Assembly: GCA_002730485.1 (NCBI GenBank)
Contig: PCAH01000166.1
Coordinates: 1 to 33,901, forward strand
Source: Dehalococcoidia bacterium
GTDB lineage: Bacteria > Chloroflexota > Dehalococcoidia > UBA3495
DNA: 33,901 nucleotides
Direction: 5' to 3'
Position numbers and translations under genes: made by a program. Positions 1 through 8,408 of this stretch are shown one piece after another. The notes under the pieces were generated by a model that saw only the letters and a program-made list of their open reading frames with translations, searched no databases and was not told the origin of the DNA. Within the stretch, counting starts at the first letter, position 1. Every line of letters begins with the position of its first letter.

Positions 1-1
1 A

Positions 2-529
2 CTGGTTGAAACCGGCTACGACCCCAAGGGTACCCGCGCATTGATCCTGGGTGCTGGTGGCGCTGCCCGTGGAATCATGCTGGCTCTGATTCGAGGCGGC
101 GTTGATTCTCTTGTGATTGCCAACCGGACACTGGAGCGTGCGGACACCCTCTCCGAACTCTCAATCGAAAGTGGCGTGCATTGCCAGTCGGTTCCCATCT
201 CAGGGGACCCTCTGACCGAGGCAGCTGCATCTGCGGACCTGATCGTGAATTGCACCTCGGTTGGCATGTCTCACGGGCCTGACGAGTACGGGTCACCCCT
301 GTCGGCAGACCAGATCCCAGCCACGGCTATCGTCAATGACGTGGTGTATAATCCATTGGAAACTCCCCTCATCAAACAGGCGCAGATTGCCAAAGCCACG
401 GCTCTGGGTGGCCTGCATATGTTGGTGTATCAAGGGGTTCTGTCGTTCCAGATGTGGACCGGCCAGGACGCTCCGGTGGACGTGATGCTGGAAGCCGCCA
501 CCAAAGAAATGGCCTCCCGAAGCGCCTAG
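2..529 (+). CDS. aroE: Shikimate dehydrogenase, C-terminal part (5' end outside window)
   Basis: This enzyme reduces 3-dehydroshikimate to shikimate with NADPH in the cytosolic chorismate pathway. The reading frame is open from the first full codon at position 2, so the N-terminal substrate-binding domain lies upstream of the window. Visible parts are the glycine-rich dinucleotide-binding loop LILGAGGAARG, the NRTLERA segment typical of NADP-preferring AroE, the NCTSVGM motif, DVVYNPLETPL and the closing GGLHMLVYQG...F..WTG block. It is followed 42 bases later by aroC, so two steps of the same pathway are adjacent and probably cotranscribed. A TTG at 41 is an internal codon of the nucleotide-binding domain, not the start. 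Confidence 0.93.
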   Translation: MVETGYDPKGTRALILGAGGAARGIMLALIRGGVDSLVIANRTLERADTLSELSIESGVHCQSVPISGDPLTEAAASADLIVNCTSVGMSHGPDEYGSPLSADQIPATAIVNDVVYNPLETPLIKQAQIAKATALGGLHMLVYQGVLSFQMWTGQDAPVDVMLEAATKEMASRSA

Positions 530-571
530 CGCGCCAGTTTTCCCAACCAAGTATTTTCACGTAGGATTTAC

Positions 572-1756
572 ATGGTCAAATTTTCCACCGCAGGCGAGTC
601 CCACGGGCAGGGTCTGGTAATCATTTTGGAGGGCATCCCAGCGGGACTGCCCATTAGCGAAGACTATATCGGCATCCACCTGGGCCGCCGTCAAAAAGGC
701 TATGGCCGCGGTGGGCGCATGCTCATCGAGAAAGACCGGGCTAAGATCATCTCGGGCGTGCGCCATGGCGCCACTCTGGGCAGCCCCATCGGCATGACCG
801 TAGAGAATAGGGATTGGGCCAACTGGTTGGAGGCGATGTCGGTCGATCCTCTGGAAGGTGAACCCGAGAGTCCCAGAACTAGGCGTATCACCCGCATCCG
901 TGCTGGCCACGCCGACCTCCCAGGAGTCATGAAGTACGGATTCGAAGACGTGCGAAACGTCCTAGAAAGGGCCAGCGCCCGAGAGACCGCCGCCAGGGTC
1001 GCCGCGGGTTCCATAGCCATCAGACTCCTTGAAGAGTTTGGAATGAAGATCCACAGCCATGTCATTTCGATCGGCTCTGTGAATGCCGCGCCGGTGGAAG
1101 ACCCATCAAAGATAGATTGGGCTGCAGTTGAAGATTCGCCGGTCCGCTGTTCTGACCCTGATGCTGCTCTGAAGATGGCCGCTGAGATCGATGCCACCAA
1201 AGGTGCCGGAGATACTGTAGGCGGTATGTGCGAGATCATCGTAGAGAACGTGCCCATCGGAGTGGGTTCCCACGTTAGTTGGGACACAAAGATCGACGCC
1301 CTGGTGGCCCAGGCCCTCATGTCCATCAACGCTGTGAAGTCCGTTTCCATCGGTCCCGGTTGGGAAGTATCCACCCAACGCGGCTCTGAGGTTCAAGACG
1401 TTATCCTGCCAGTGACCGACCCGGATAAACCCTGGCAGCGGAACACCAATAAATTAGGTGGCACCGAGGGCGGGATGACCAACGGCATGCCCCTGGTCGC
1501 CCGCTTCGGCATCAAGCCAATACCAACCATGGTCACGCCTCTTCCTTCAGTCGACCTCGACACCGGAGAGGAGGTGCTGTCTCATTTTGAGCGCTCCGAC
1601 GTCTGTCAGGCACCTCCGGCCTGCGTGGTCGGTGAGTCCATGGTCGCTTTGGTCTTGGCAAAGGCGTTCATGGAGAAATTTGGCGGTGACTCTGTTCCGG
1701 AGACCAAGCGGAATCTGGAGGGCTACCTCAAGACCGTGGGGCCCCGTAAGATCTAA
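572..1756 (+). CDS. aroC: Chorismate synthase
   Basis: It catalyses the last shikimate-pathway step, converting 5-enolpyruvylshikimate-3-phosphate to chorismate with reduced FMN. The 394-residue product is full length for the family. It opens with the signature FSTAGESHGQG and then shows RRQKGYGRGGRM, HADLPGVMKYG, RASARETAARVAAG and GGTEGGMTNGMPL, all conserved FMN- and substrate-binding blocks. The ATG at 572 sits about 6 bases after an AGGA Shine-Dalgarno and gives the expected N-terminus. It lies between aroE and a membrane protein gene 18 bases downstream, so it is likely part of a longer transcript. Nothing is unusual. Confidence 0.97.
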   Translation: MVKFSTAGESHGQGLVIILEGIPAGLPISEDYIGIHLGRRQKGYGRGGRMLIEKDRAKIISGVRHGATLGSPIGMTVENRDWANWLEAMSVDPLEGEPESPRTRRITRIRAGHADLPGVMKYGFEDVRNVLERASARETAARVAAGSIAIRLLEEFGMKIHSHVISIGSVNAAPVEDPSKIDWAAVEDSPVRCSDPDAALKMAAEIDATKGAGDTVGGMCEIIVENVPIGVGSHVSWDTKIDALVAQALMSINAVKSVSIGPGWEVSTQRGSEVQDVILPVTDPDKPWQRNTNKLGGTEGGMTNGMPLVARFGIKPIPTMVTPLPSVDLDTGEEVLSHFERSDVCQAPPACVVGESMVALVLAKAFMEKFGGDSVPETKRNLEGYLKTVGPRKI

Positions 1757-1774
1757 CAATAGACCCACGGCTGG

Positions 1775-2860
1775 ATGATCGTGGCTCCCAAACCCCACTT
1801 ACCCAACATCTTCAATGAGGCCCCCCTGTGGACGGTCATAGGGGTGCTTGGGTTATTGCTAGGCCTGGTGCTGTTGATATTCGACGAGCTGGTCTTCACC
1901 TTGGTGGAATCGCTGATAGAGGTGGCTCACACCGGTCCATACGTTCTATCTGAGAAGCATTCTTCCGAGATCAGAGAGGGGATAGATACCTGGGTCTGGG
2001 CTGGCTTCGCCGTTGCTGTCGTCACACTTCCGTTTGGGAATCTCAGGTTTAGGTTCTGGCTGAGCAAACTCCTGCATCCGATAGTCTCCCGTCAACACGA
2101 TGATTCCCTGCATCCAGACCGCTACGGCCATTCATTTTTCTTGGCCATATTTGGGGTATTGGTTTTCTCAGTTTTAGCCCATTGGTCCCTCCGCACTTTC
2201 TTGGACACTGATTGGTTCGAGGGTGAAGATGGAGTCAGCGAATGGTGGTCAGTTGCAACCTACCTTGCGGCCGCAGTGGCTGCGGGGACCGTTGCCTGGT
2301 CATTGATGGCCACCAAGCATTCCAAATTGAAGTATTTCTACATTGTCCTGGCTGTGGCGTGCTTCCTAGGGGGCATGGAAGAGATCAGCTGGGGGCAGCG
2401 CATATTTGACTGGGGAACCCCTGCGGCGATGGAAGAGATCAATTTCCAGGACGAGACCACCCTCCACAACGTCAATTTTGCCAATAACGTCATCTTCGAG
2501 ATTCTATTTTGGGGCAGCGCTTTAGGTCTGGTCGGCGGGGTCTGGCGGCTGATCGCCAACGGGCGAGGTCTGAGCGACCGCATGAGGCTGGTGTTGCCAT
2601 CTCTGACCATGGCACCGGCCCTATTGCTGATACTGGTCTGGCGTACCGGAGATCTCTGGCGCACGGCCAATATACCCCGGCTGGTCATGGACCATTTCGA
2701 TTCCGGCCCCAGAGGTTCTGAAGTCCCCGAGGCGTTGCTGGGCCTCTGTCTCATAATCTACACATTCACAAATCTGCAAAAGGCGCGGTATCTGAGCCGC
2801 GTCGCTGCCCAACGTGCTGAAAACGATTCTCCCAAAGAACCTTCAAAGGAGTCCGTATGA
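1775..2860 (+). CDS. Polytopic membrane protein, function unknown
   Basis: I do not recognise a named family. The 361-residue product has about six to eight hydrophobic segments. Examples are residues around 15-45 (VLGLLLGLVLLIF), 70-85, 120-140, 155-175, 185-200 and 265-285. The most distinctive stretch is GGMEEISWGQRIFDWGTP near residues 197-214, an acidic EExSWGQR motif at the end of a membrane segment. From memory this motif recurs in uncharacterised bacterial membrane proteins. The C-terminus is hydrophilic. The gene starts 18 bases after aroC, and its TGA overlaps the next ATG (ATGA), so it is translationally coupled to the LLM oxidoreductase downstream. No catalytic function is assigned. 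Confidence 0.8.
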   Translation: MIVAPKPHLPNIFNEAPLWTVIGVLGLLLGLVLLIFDELVFTLVESLIEVAHTGPYVLSEKHSSEIREGIDTWVWAGFAVAVVTLPFGNLRFRFWLSKLLHPIVSRQHDDSLHPDRYGHSFFLAIFGVLVFSVLAHWSLRTFLDTDWFEGEDGVSEWWSVATYLAAAVAAGTVAWSLMATKHSKLKYFYIVLAVACFLGGMEEISWGQRIFDWGTPAAMEEINFQDETTLHNVNFANNVIFEILFWGSALGLVGGVWRLIANGRGLSDRMRLVLPSLTMAPALLLILVWRTGDLWRTANIPRLVMDHFDSGPRGSEVPEALLGLCLIIYTFTNLQKARYLSRVAAQRAENDSPKEPSKESV

Positions 2861-3858
2861 AATTTGGAGTGTCACTGGTCCCGCACGACCTGAGAGAGAC
2901 GGCGGCCAGCGCCAGATTGGCCGAAGACTTGGGGTTCGATTATGTTGGTATCCCCGATTCCCAATCCCTGTGGAAAGAGTTGTATCTGAGTTTGGGCGTG
3001 GTAGCGGGAGCCACCAGCAAGGTGGGCATCGGCCCCACAGTGACCAACGCCCTCACCAGGCACCCGGCTGTTGCCGCATCAGCCATCTCCACTCTGAACG
3101 AGATGTCCGGAGGCCGCGCCTACTTCGGGATCGGCACTGGTGACAGCGCGATCCTCAATCTGGGGCTGCGTCCCGCTAGACTAAAGGAACTGGAAGATTA
3201 TATCGAGGCCATGCGGACCATCCTCTCCGGCGAATCTTATGATTACAAGGGCCGGTCCATACACGTCCAATGGTCGGACAACCCGGTACCGATCATCATG
3301 TCGGCAGAGGGGCCAAAGACCCTGAACCTGGCTGGTAGGATCGCCGATGCCGTTATCGTGCACTCTGGTCTGACCAAGGACGTACTGGCCGATACCATCA
3401 CCAGGATTAGAGAAGGTGAAAGAGCTGCTGGCCGTCCGGAAGGCACTACGAAGGTGTGGGCGTTTGCCAAGTGCAACGTAGCAGACCGACGGGAAGACGC
3501 CATCGATGAGATAAAGATGGCGCTCGCGGCATCGGGCCATCACGCGTTCCGGTTTACCCTGGAGGGGAAGCACGTTCCAGATGAACTCCAAGAGGCAGTG
3601 ATGGCGCTCCAGGGAGAGTACGTCACATCGCAACACGAACAGCTTGGGGAGACGCGCAACGCGGCTCTCAGCGATGAACTGGGGATAACCGACTTCCTGG
3701 CCGATCGGTTTGCCGTGGCGGGCACACCAAATGAGTGCTTGAAGAAGGCACGTATCATCCGTGACGCAGGCGTGGACAACCTTCTGATACTGGCCATAAG
3801 TTCAGATTCGGACAACATCATCCGTCGCTTCGGTGAAGAGGTCATCGCAAAGCTCTAA
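2857..3858 (+). CDS. LLM-class (luciferase-like) flavin/F420-dependent oxidoreductase
   Basis: This 333-residue cytosolic enzyme belongs to the bacterial luciferase/methylenetetrahydromethanopterin reductase-like TIM-barrel superfamily. The sequence shows the N-terminal strand MKFGVSLVPH, ARLAEDLGFDYVGIPDSQ, the GPTVTNALTRHPAVAASAISTLNEMSGGR block, GIGTGDSA, LNLAGRIADAVIVHSG and the closing RDAGVDNLLIL. These are standard family landmarks. The GIGTGDSAILNLGL segment resembles F420-dependent Mer-like members more than FMN-dependent alkanal monooxygenases, but cofactor and substrate cannot be settled from sequence alone. The ATG overlaps the upstream stop by 4 nt. Large expansions of such enzymes are known in SAR202 Chloroflexota, where oxidation of recalcitrant organic matter has been proposed. 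Confidence 0.92.
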   Translation: MKFGVSLVPHDLRETAASARLAEDLGFDYVGIPDSQSLWKELYLSLGVVAGATSKVGIGPTVTNALTRHPAVAASAISTLNEMSGGRAYFGIGTGDSAILNLGLRPARLKELEDYIEAMRTILSGESYDYKGRSIHVQWSDNPVPIIMSAEGPKTLNLAGRIADAVIVHSGLTKDVLADTITRIREGERAAGRPEGTTKVWAFAKCNVADRREDAIDEIKMALAASGHHAFRFTLEGKHVPDELQEAVMALQGEYVTSQHEQLGETRNAALSDELGITDFLADRFAVAGTPNECLKKARIIRDAGVDNLLILAISSDSDNIIRRFGEEVIAKL

Positions 3859-3947
3859 AAGCCTGGTTTTACTTATGCTGGGTAGAGCTGGCGTATGCCA
3901 GGCACGAGCTACGATGCCGATACAGTGAGTTTGGTGGCGGATTTGGC

Positions 3948-3975
3948 TTGACACGTAGAAGTTATGCGCTAAACT
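3948..3975 (+). promoter_or_regulatory. Sigma-70-type promoter of the selenoprotein gene
   Basis: A consensus -35 box TTGACA (3948-3953) is followed by a 16-base spacer and a -10 box TAAACT (3970-3975). It lies about 40 bases upstream of the ATG at 4013 in the gap after the LLM gene. It supports independent transcription of the short reading frame that follows. Confidence 0.65.
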
Positions 3976-4012
3976 GTGTTTAGCCAAACTTAGGACTACT
4001 CGGAGGATTCAC

Positions 4013-4297
4013 ATGGAAGGAAAGTTTCAGATAGAAATTACCTATTGCGTAAGTTGACAGCACCACGCTGTCGCCACGTGGATGGCGAATGAATTTTTCC
4101 GGCACTATGGCAAAGATGCTGCCATTGCTATCTCCCCCCGCGGACAGGGCATCATGGAAGTATTTTTCAATGGTGAGCGGATCTTCGACAAGAAAGGTGA
4201 AGGCAACATCTATCCTGACCTGAAACGGGTTCGGGAGATGCGCCAGGTCATTGATGCCAAGATTGAGACCCTAGAGCCCACACCGGCAGACGACTAG
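4013..4297 (+). CDS. SelW/Rdx-family selenoprotein (in-frame UGA read as selenocysteine)
   Basis: From ATG 4013 the frame reads MEGKFQIEITYCVS, then TGA at 4055-4057, then QHHAVATWMANEFF, and ends at TAG 4295-4297. That is 94 residues with Sec at residue 15. The redox motif is YCVSU, a CxxU at the end of the first beta strand, exactly where Rdx/SelW/SelT/SelH thioredoxin-like proteins carry it. The rest fits the fold: an amphipathic helix, then GIMEVFFNGERIFDKKGEG matching the family's G.FEV..dG..i.SK pattern, then a C-terminal helix. A GGAGG Shine-Dalgarno lies 6 bases before the ATG and a good promoter lies upstream. Starting at the ATG at 4082 would remove the active site and place the start in mid-helix. 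The role is probably thiol redox. No selA/B/C/D gene is in the window. Confidence 0.87.
4071..4088 (+). promoter_or_regulatory. Candidate bacterial SECIS hairpin
   Basis: TCGCCA (4071-4076) pairs perfectly with TGGCGA (4083-4088) around the 6-base loop CGTGGA (4077-4082). The second loop base is G, 21 bases after the UGA. This matches the established bacterial SECIS pattern of a short apical stem with a G early in the loop, roughly 16-37 bases downstream. A competing helix GACAGC/GCTGTC (4056-4061 with 4067-4072) includes two bases of the UGA and would have to be opened by the ribosome. Confidence 0.65.
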
Positions 4298-4320
4298 ACT
4301 CTCTTTTTAAAAGAAGTTAA

Positions 4321-4356
4321 TAGAAAAGGCCCTCCCGCAAGGGAGGGCCTTTTCTA
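4321..4356. terminator. Bidirectional intrinsic terminator
   Basis: A perfect 16-bp stem (4321-4336 with 4341-4356) has a GCAA tetraloop, a GC core GGCCCTCCC and flanking A/T tracts on both sides. It sits between the convergent selenoprotein gene and tmk and can end both transcripts. Confidence 0.92.
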
Positions 4357-4377
4357 TTTGTCAGGACCAAGTTCAAT

Positions 4378-4983
4378 CTAGAGTATGGTTTGCACCTTGC
4401 TCCATATTTCTCGCCCAAGTTCCTCCGTTGGGCGTTGACCGTCTAGTACCAGCCACCCCTCCGGGTCTGCTGCAGCTAAAGCGCTGTAGCCGCGCCTTAT
4501 CTTTCGGTGGAAATCCACTGGTGCACCGTCAAAGTTGTCCTGGTCTCCATGGTCCTTGCGGGCCAAGGCAGTTTCCACCGGCAGATCTAGCAGCACTGTC
4601 AGATCTGGTTCCAGCCCACTTGTGGCCTCCCGGTTCAGACGCTCAATCAATTCCCGGTCCAGGCCGCGACCGTAGCCCTGGTAGGCCATGGTGGAGCTGG
4701 TAAATCGGTCGGCGATGACGACCCCGCCCTCGGATAGAAACGGTTTGATGACTTGTTCCACCAATTGGGCGCGGGCGGCTTCAAACAGCATCAACTCGCT
4801 GATGGGTGCCATCGGCTCGCCGGACTTTAAAAGCTTGCGCAGGGATTGGCCAAGGGATGTCCCGCCAGGTTCGCGTGTTCGGAGCACGTCGATACCACGG
4901 CGGTGCAGACGGCGTTGTAAAGAACGGACCTGGGTACTCTTTCCCGAGCCGTCGCCGCCTTCAAAGACGATAAAACAGGCCAT
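4378..4983 (-). CDS. tmk: Thymidylate kinase
   Basis: It phosphorylates dTMP to dTDP with ATP in the cytosol for DNA synthesis. The 201-residue product has the P-loop FEGGDGSGKST (residues 7-17), the REPGGT motif, ADRFTSSTMAYQGYGRG containing the family's DR(Y/F) and dTMP-binding residues, and a charged lid near RKDHGDQDNFD. The length is typical. The ATG at 4983 follows the R3H ATPase stop by 52 bases, so it is the last gene of the leftward pdxS-led cluster and is followed by the terminator at 4321-4356. Confidence 0.96.
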   Translation of the reverse strand: MACFIVFEGGDGSGKSTQVRSLQRRLHRRGIDVLRTREPGGTSLGQSLRKLLKSGEPMAPISELMLFEAARAQLVEQVIKPFLSEGGVVIADRFTSSTMAYQGYGRGLDRELIERLNREATSGLEPDLTVLLDLPVETALARKDHGDQDNFDGAPVDFHRKIRRGYSALAAADPEGWLVLDGQRPTEELGREIWSKVQTIL

Positions 4984-5035
4984 TTAACTTCTCATCCGAT
5001 CTTTCGACCTTACCGGTCAGTTGGACCCGGATGTA

Positions 5036-6859
5036 TTAGACCCGGTAGAACAAGACAGAACGCTCCGGCTCCCGACCCTGGCTGACCGACGCCACATTGT
5101 AGCGTTGTCCCAGTAGATGCTGCAGACGGCGAATGTAGGACCGCTGTGGGGATAGGTGCACGGTCTGCTCACCGGAAAGTACCCGGTTCGCCGCATCTTC
5201 AGCCTCGCTCATGGCCTTCTCCACGGTCGGGGAACTGTTTGCGCCGGTGAACGGAGGGCCGTCGTCATCGTTGCCCATCCCCGACAGAGTGCCTGCGCCG
5301 TCGCCGTTACGGTGCCAATCCTTGATGGCAGTGTCTAGGAATTCCTGCAGTTGCGGCATGGTGTTCTTTCGAAGTACACATACCGGAGTGCCGCTGGATT
5401 CGGCGATGCGTACCAACTGCGAACCACGGCGGTAGTGCGTCTTGGTGGTCAGGACGACGTCAGCCTGTCTCAGTTCATTTACGATATGGACCACCCGACC
5501 CGATTCGGCGGCAGCGGCTTCCAGCTTATCCTTGCCAACTCCAAAGAGGAATATCCGTACCTCGGCCTCTTTGACCTTGGATTCTGGGTCTCGCAACCCC
5601 GCCTGACCCACTGGTGCTGGCATCTGGCCTTGGGCCATGGGACTCTGAACGGTCTGACCAAATCCCTGAGGTTGTTGGCCTCCTTGGCGGCCACCCTTAA
5701 GGCTTTCAGGCTGCCAGAATCCGGGTTTGGCCTCGCTGACGCGAGCTTGTTCTTGGGTGCGGAGAACCTCGCCGCCGGGGCCCATGGTTCGCACTTCCGG
5801 AGAGATTGGGAAGCCCCTCAGCCACTGGTCGACAACCTGGGCCACGTTGTCATGGACGGCCAGTTTGTCCCAGCCTTGGATCTCAATCACAACATCGAAC
5901 GTCGGTGGAGCCTTGCGCTCCAGTACGCTCTTCTGGGTGCCCCGGTACCGTGCTTCTTGGTCTCCCAAGGTTACGGTCTGAATCCCGCCGACCAGGTCTG
6001 ACAGGGTGGGGTTCATTATCAGGTTATCGAGGGTGTTACCGTGGGCGGTAGCGATCAACTGAACGCCCCGTTCCGCAATGGTACGGGCGGCGGCGGCTTC
6101 CTGTTCGCTGCTCATCTCATCGATGATGATGGTCTCGGGCATGTGGTTTTCCACAGCTTCGATCATGACGCCATGCTGGGCATAGGGCGACTTGACCTGC
6201 ATCCGCCTGGAACGGCCAATCGCCGGGTGCGGTACGTCGCCATCACCAGCGATCTCGTTGGAGGTGTCAACGATGATCACCCGTTTTCTAGCCCGCTGAG
6301 AGAGAACTCTAGAGACCTCACGAAGCATGGTGGTCTTGCCCACACCAGGGCGGCCCAAGAGAAGGATGTTCTTCCCTGAGAATGCCAAGTCTTCGATGAT
6401 AGTCATGGTTCCGAAGACGGCTCTACCCACCCTACAGGTGATACCGACAACTTGTCCCCTTCGGTTGCGGATGGCAGAGATCCGGTGGAGTGTCCGTTCG
6501 ATACCGGCGCGGTTGTCTTCCCCAAAATCGCCGATCCGACCAATCACATTTTGAATGTCATCGGCGGTGACAGGGTTTTCGTCCAGTTCAGCATCTCCGT
6601 CCACAAACCGGGCCTCGGGCAAGCGGCCCAAGTCCAGTATGATCTCCAGCAACTGATCCAGGTCATCTCGTTTTCGCAGGATGGCGGCGACGGCCGGCGG
6701 CAGAACATCCAGTACTAGTTCAAGCTCTTCGCGGTCACGTTCGCTTGCTGGATTCTGGAGATTGTCTTTTCCATATACCTCAACCTGCTCTTCGGCGCTC
6801 GCCTGGATGTCCTGCTCCTCTGCTCCCTGCCCTGTTTCTTGAACCGTTGCCAATATCAC
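5036..6859 (-). CDS. R3H-domain AAA-type ATPase (SpoIIIAA/Ycf45-like)
   Basis: The 607-residue protein has an N-terminal helical region, then an ATPase core with Walker A GRPGVGKTT (169-177), a hydrophobic strand plus DTSNE and Walker B TIIIDEMSSE (about 243-252), and the family block TLSDLVGGIQTVTLGD. A low-complexity Gln/Gly/Pro linker (about 375-430) follows. A predicted nucleotide-like fold comes next (about 435-520), and a C-terminal R3H-type segment (about 545-607, SPQRSYIRRLQHLLGQRYNV) is expected to bind single-stranded nucleic acid. The GTG start overlaps the upstream stop as GTGA. Family members are known in Chloroflexota, Deinococcus and plastids, and their function is poorly defined. 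Coupling to pdxT and tmk does not suggest a specific role. Confidence 0.88.
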   Translation of the reverse strand: MILATVQETGQGAEEQDIQASAEEQVEVYGKDNLQNPASERDREELELVLDVLPPAVAAILRKRDDLDQLLEIILDLGRLPEARFVDGDAELDENPVTADDIQNVIGRIGDFGEDNRAGIERTLHRISAIRNRRGQVVGITCRVGRAVFGTMTIIEDLAFSGKNILLLGRPGVGKTTMLREVSRVLSQRARKRVIIVDTSNEIAGDGDVPHPAIGRSRRMQVKSPYAQHGVMIEAVENHMPETIIIDEMSSEQEAAAARTIAERGVQLIATAHGNTLDNLIMNPTLSDLVGGIQTVTLGDQEARYRGTQKSVLERKAPPTFDVVIEIQGWDKLAVHDNVAQVVDQWLRGFPISPEVRTMGPGGEVLRTQEQARVSEAKPGFWQPESLKGGRQGGQQPQGFGQTVQSPMAQGQMPAPVGQAGLRDPESKVKEAEVRIFLFGVGKDKLEAAAAESGRVVHIVNELRQADVVLTTKTHYRRGSQLVRIAESSGTPVCVLRKNTMPQLQEFLDTAIKDWHRNGDGAGTLSGMGNDDDGPPFTGANSSPTVEKAMSEAEDAANRVLSGEQTVHLSPQRSYIRRLQHLLGQRYNVASVSQGREPERSVLFYRV

Positions 6860-7776
6860 GCCTCCACGTAGGAAAGTTCGCGACTTCTAACCGGTACTGC
6901 TACCGTTTTGATTAAGATAATATAATGGCCGGCATCATGAAAACCCTGCCGGGTTAACAGGTCTACGATGTTTTCCTGATAGCTGGGTATCAGCCAATTT
7001 TGAGTCTGCCACGATAGCTGTATTAGATGGGAGACCAATTCAGGGTGGTTGGGATGCCACTGCATCCGCCCTGAGGAGGTCTTCCCAAACGGTTGCTGCG
7101 CCCACCAACCGACTATTTTACCGTCGATCTTCAGGACCGTTTCGCTACCATGCGTCTGGTATGGTTCCTGGGAATCGTGCCATTGGTCAATGGTCAGGCC
7201 GATACCCTCTCTGACCCGTTGCGGCGTTGAAGCGCAGTATAGCTGGAACAAACCATGAAAGTCGGAAGCGGTCGGTTCCTCGGGAGCAAATTTGCCCATT
7301 TCGCCGATAACGTCACTGTGTTGAGCTAAGACCTGTAACGACTCTTGGGCCGCCAGGTGTGTCTCTTCAAAATAGGGATAGAACCCCGTTTTGCGTGCTA
7401 GGTCTGTGATTGGGCTGTCCGGCGCCACTCTTAGAAAGACCCTTTCTGCTCCACGGGCGCCGGCGCACTGAACAACATGCTCAAGCAGGTCCAAGGCTTT
7501 TTCTGGCGCTTGATCCGGCAGATACAGCCGATCAACTTCCCAGGCCCTGACACCGCTGCGTACCCTGGCCGAGGCCAAGCTCGAGACGTCCATACCCTTC
7601 CAATTTCCCACGGTGACCCGGTTGTGATCGCGGGCAATGGACTGCCGCCAGAAGGTGGTGTTTCGGAGCGGTCGGCACCGCACCATAGACTCGGTAGACG
7701 CCGCATGATTGGGTCCGCCGGGCGCGCCGACCAGCATGCAGCGCAATGCGTCACCTAGTCGGAAAGTTGTAATCAC
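6856..7776 (-). CDS. GNAT-like N-acetyltransferase-fold protein
   Basis: The 306-residue product looks like a GNAT-fold protein of two poorly conserved halves. The N-terminal half contains VDRLYLPDQ...LLEHVVQCAGARGAERVFLRV followed by ARKTGFYPY, which resembles the helix-strand and GF.y end of acetyltransferases. The C-terminal half ends with DLLTRQGFHDAGHYIILIKTVAV, again a GF.....y.l motif. I see no strict acetyl-CoA loop (R/QxxGxG/A), so activity is uncertain. The GTG start at 7776 overlaps the pdxT stop by 4 nt, and its own stop overlaps the R3H ATPase start by 4 nt. It is therefore embedded in a coupled operon. Proteins of this type next to R3H ATPases would be worth a neighbourhood search. 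Confidence 0.7.
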   Translation of the reverse strand: MITTFRLGDALRCMLVGAPGGPNHAASTESMVRCRPLRNTTFWRQSIARDHNRVTVGNWKGMDVSSLASARVRSGVRAWEVDRLYLPDQAPEKALDLLEHVVQCAGARGAERVFLRVAPDSPITDLARKTGFYPYFEETHLAAQESLQVLAQHSDVIGEMGKFAPEEPTASDFHGLFQLYCASTPQRVREGIGLTIDQWHDSQEPYQTHGSETVLKIDGKIVGWWAQQPFGKTSSGRMQWHPNHPELVSHLIQLSWQTQNWLIPSYQENIVDLLTRQGFHDAGHYIILIKTVAVPVRSRELSYVEA

Positions 7777-8375
7777 GGGGAGCCGTTTCCTGAAGACTTG
7801 CCATTACCCTTGGCCAGTTCCAAGAAATAACTGTGGAATCGGTAGTCGTTGGTCAGTTCAGGATGGAACGACGTGGCCATCAGGTTACCCTGCTTCACTG
7901 CCACCGGCCTTTCGTCTTCCAGTGCGGACAGGACTTCCACATCTTTACCGATCCGAATGATCACCGGAGCGCGGATGAAGATAGCGTGGAATGGGTCACC
8001 ATCGAGGCCGTTTATATTCAGTCTCTGTTCGAAGCTATCCACCTGACGGCCAAAGGCATTTCTCTGCACGCCGATGTCCATGATGCCCAGGGGGACGGGG
8101 TCGTTCTCAGTGATCTCCTGGGAAAGCATGATCATCCCGGCACAGGTGCCCCAGACGGCGCGCCCTTCGGCGGCCATCTGCTGGAGTGGCTCTCTCAGGT
8201 CATAGAGGGTCATCAGGCGGGAAAGCGTGGTGCTTTCTCCCCCTGGAATGATAAGTCCGCTCAGAGAGTCCAGGTGTTCCGGAAGGCGAACCTCCCTGGC
8301 CTTGACACCCAGATTGCTGAGAACAGCTATATGTTCGGCGAAGTCGCCTTGTACTGCTAAGACGCCTACTTCCAA
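7773..8375 (-). CDS. pdxT: Pyridoxal 5'-phosphate synthase glutaminase subunit
   Basis: It hydrolyses glutamine and channels ammonia to PdxS for PLP synthesis. The product from the TTG at 8375 is 200 residues: VGVLAVQGDFAEH at the N-terminus, IPGGEST oxyanion strand (residues 44-50), nucleophile Cys78 in WGTCAGM and the His171/Glu173 pair in SFHPEL. A longer open frame reaches 8576, but the extra 67 residues overlap the end of pdxS, are unlike the family and contain no homologous sequence. The TTG reproduces the usual MxVGVLALQG start. A GGA-containing SD is rather distant (about 13 bases), so the start is likely but not certain. Confidence 0.93.
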   Translation of the reverse strand: MEVGVLAVQGDFAEHIAVLSNLGVKAREVRLPEHLDSLSGLIIPGGESTTLSRLMTLYDLREPLQQMAAEGRAVWGTCAGMIMLSQEITENDPVPLGIMDIGVQRNAFGRQVDSFEQRLNINGLDGDPFHAIFIRAPVIIRIGKDVEVLSALEDERPVAVKQGNLMATSFHPELTNDYRFHSYFLELAKGNGKSSGNGSP

Positions 8376-8408
8376 CTCAGATCGCTGATCCTTTCTTGTA
8401 CATTTGCC

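Noticed and set aside
700..1374. Long minus-strand frame inside aroC
   Set aside because: It is a shadow of a highly conserved plus-strand gene, with no recognisable family.
4082..4297. Short ORF starting at the ATG at 4082
   Set aside because: It starts within the helix after the CxxU motif and has no SD. The full gene begins at 4013 and reads through the UGA.
5351..6001. Plus-strand frame of 216 codons inside the R3H ATPase gene
   Set aside because: It is a shadow frame. The minus-strand gene has clear Walker motifs across the same bases.
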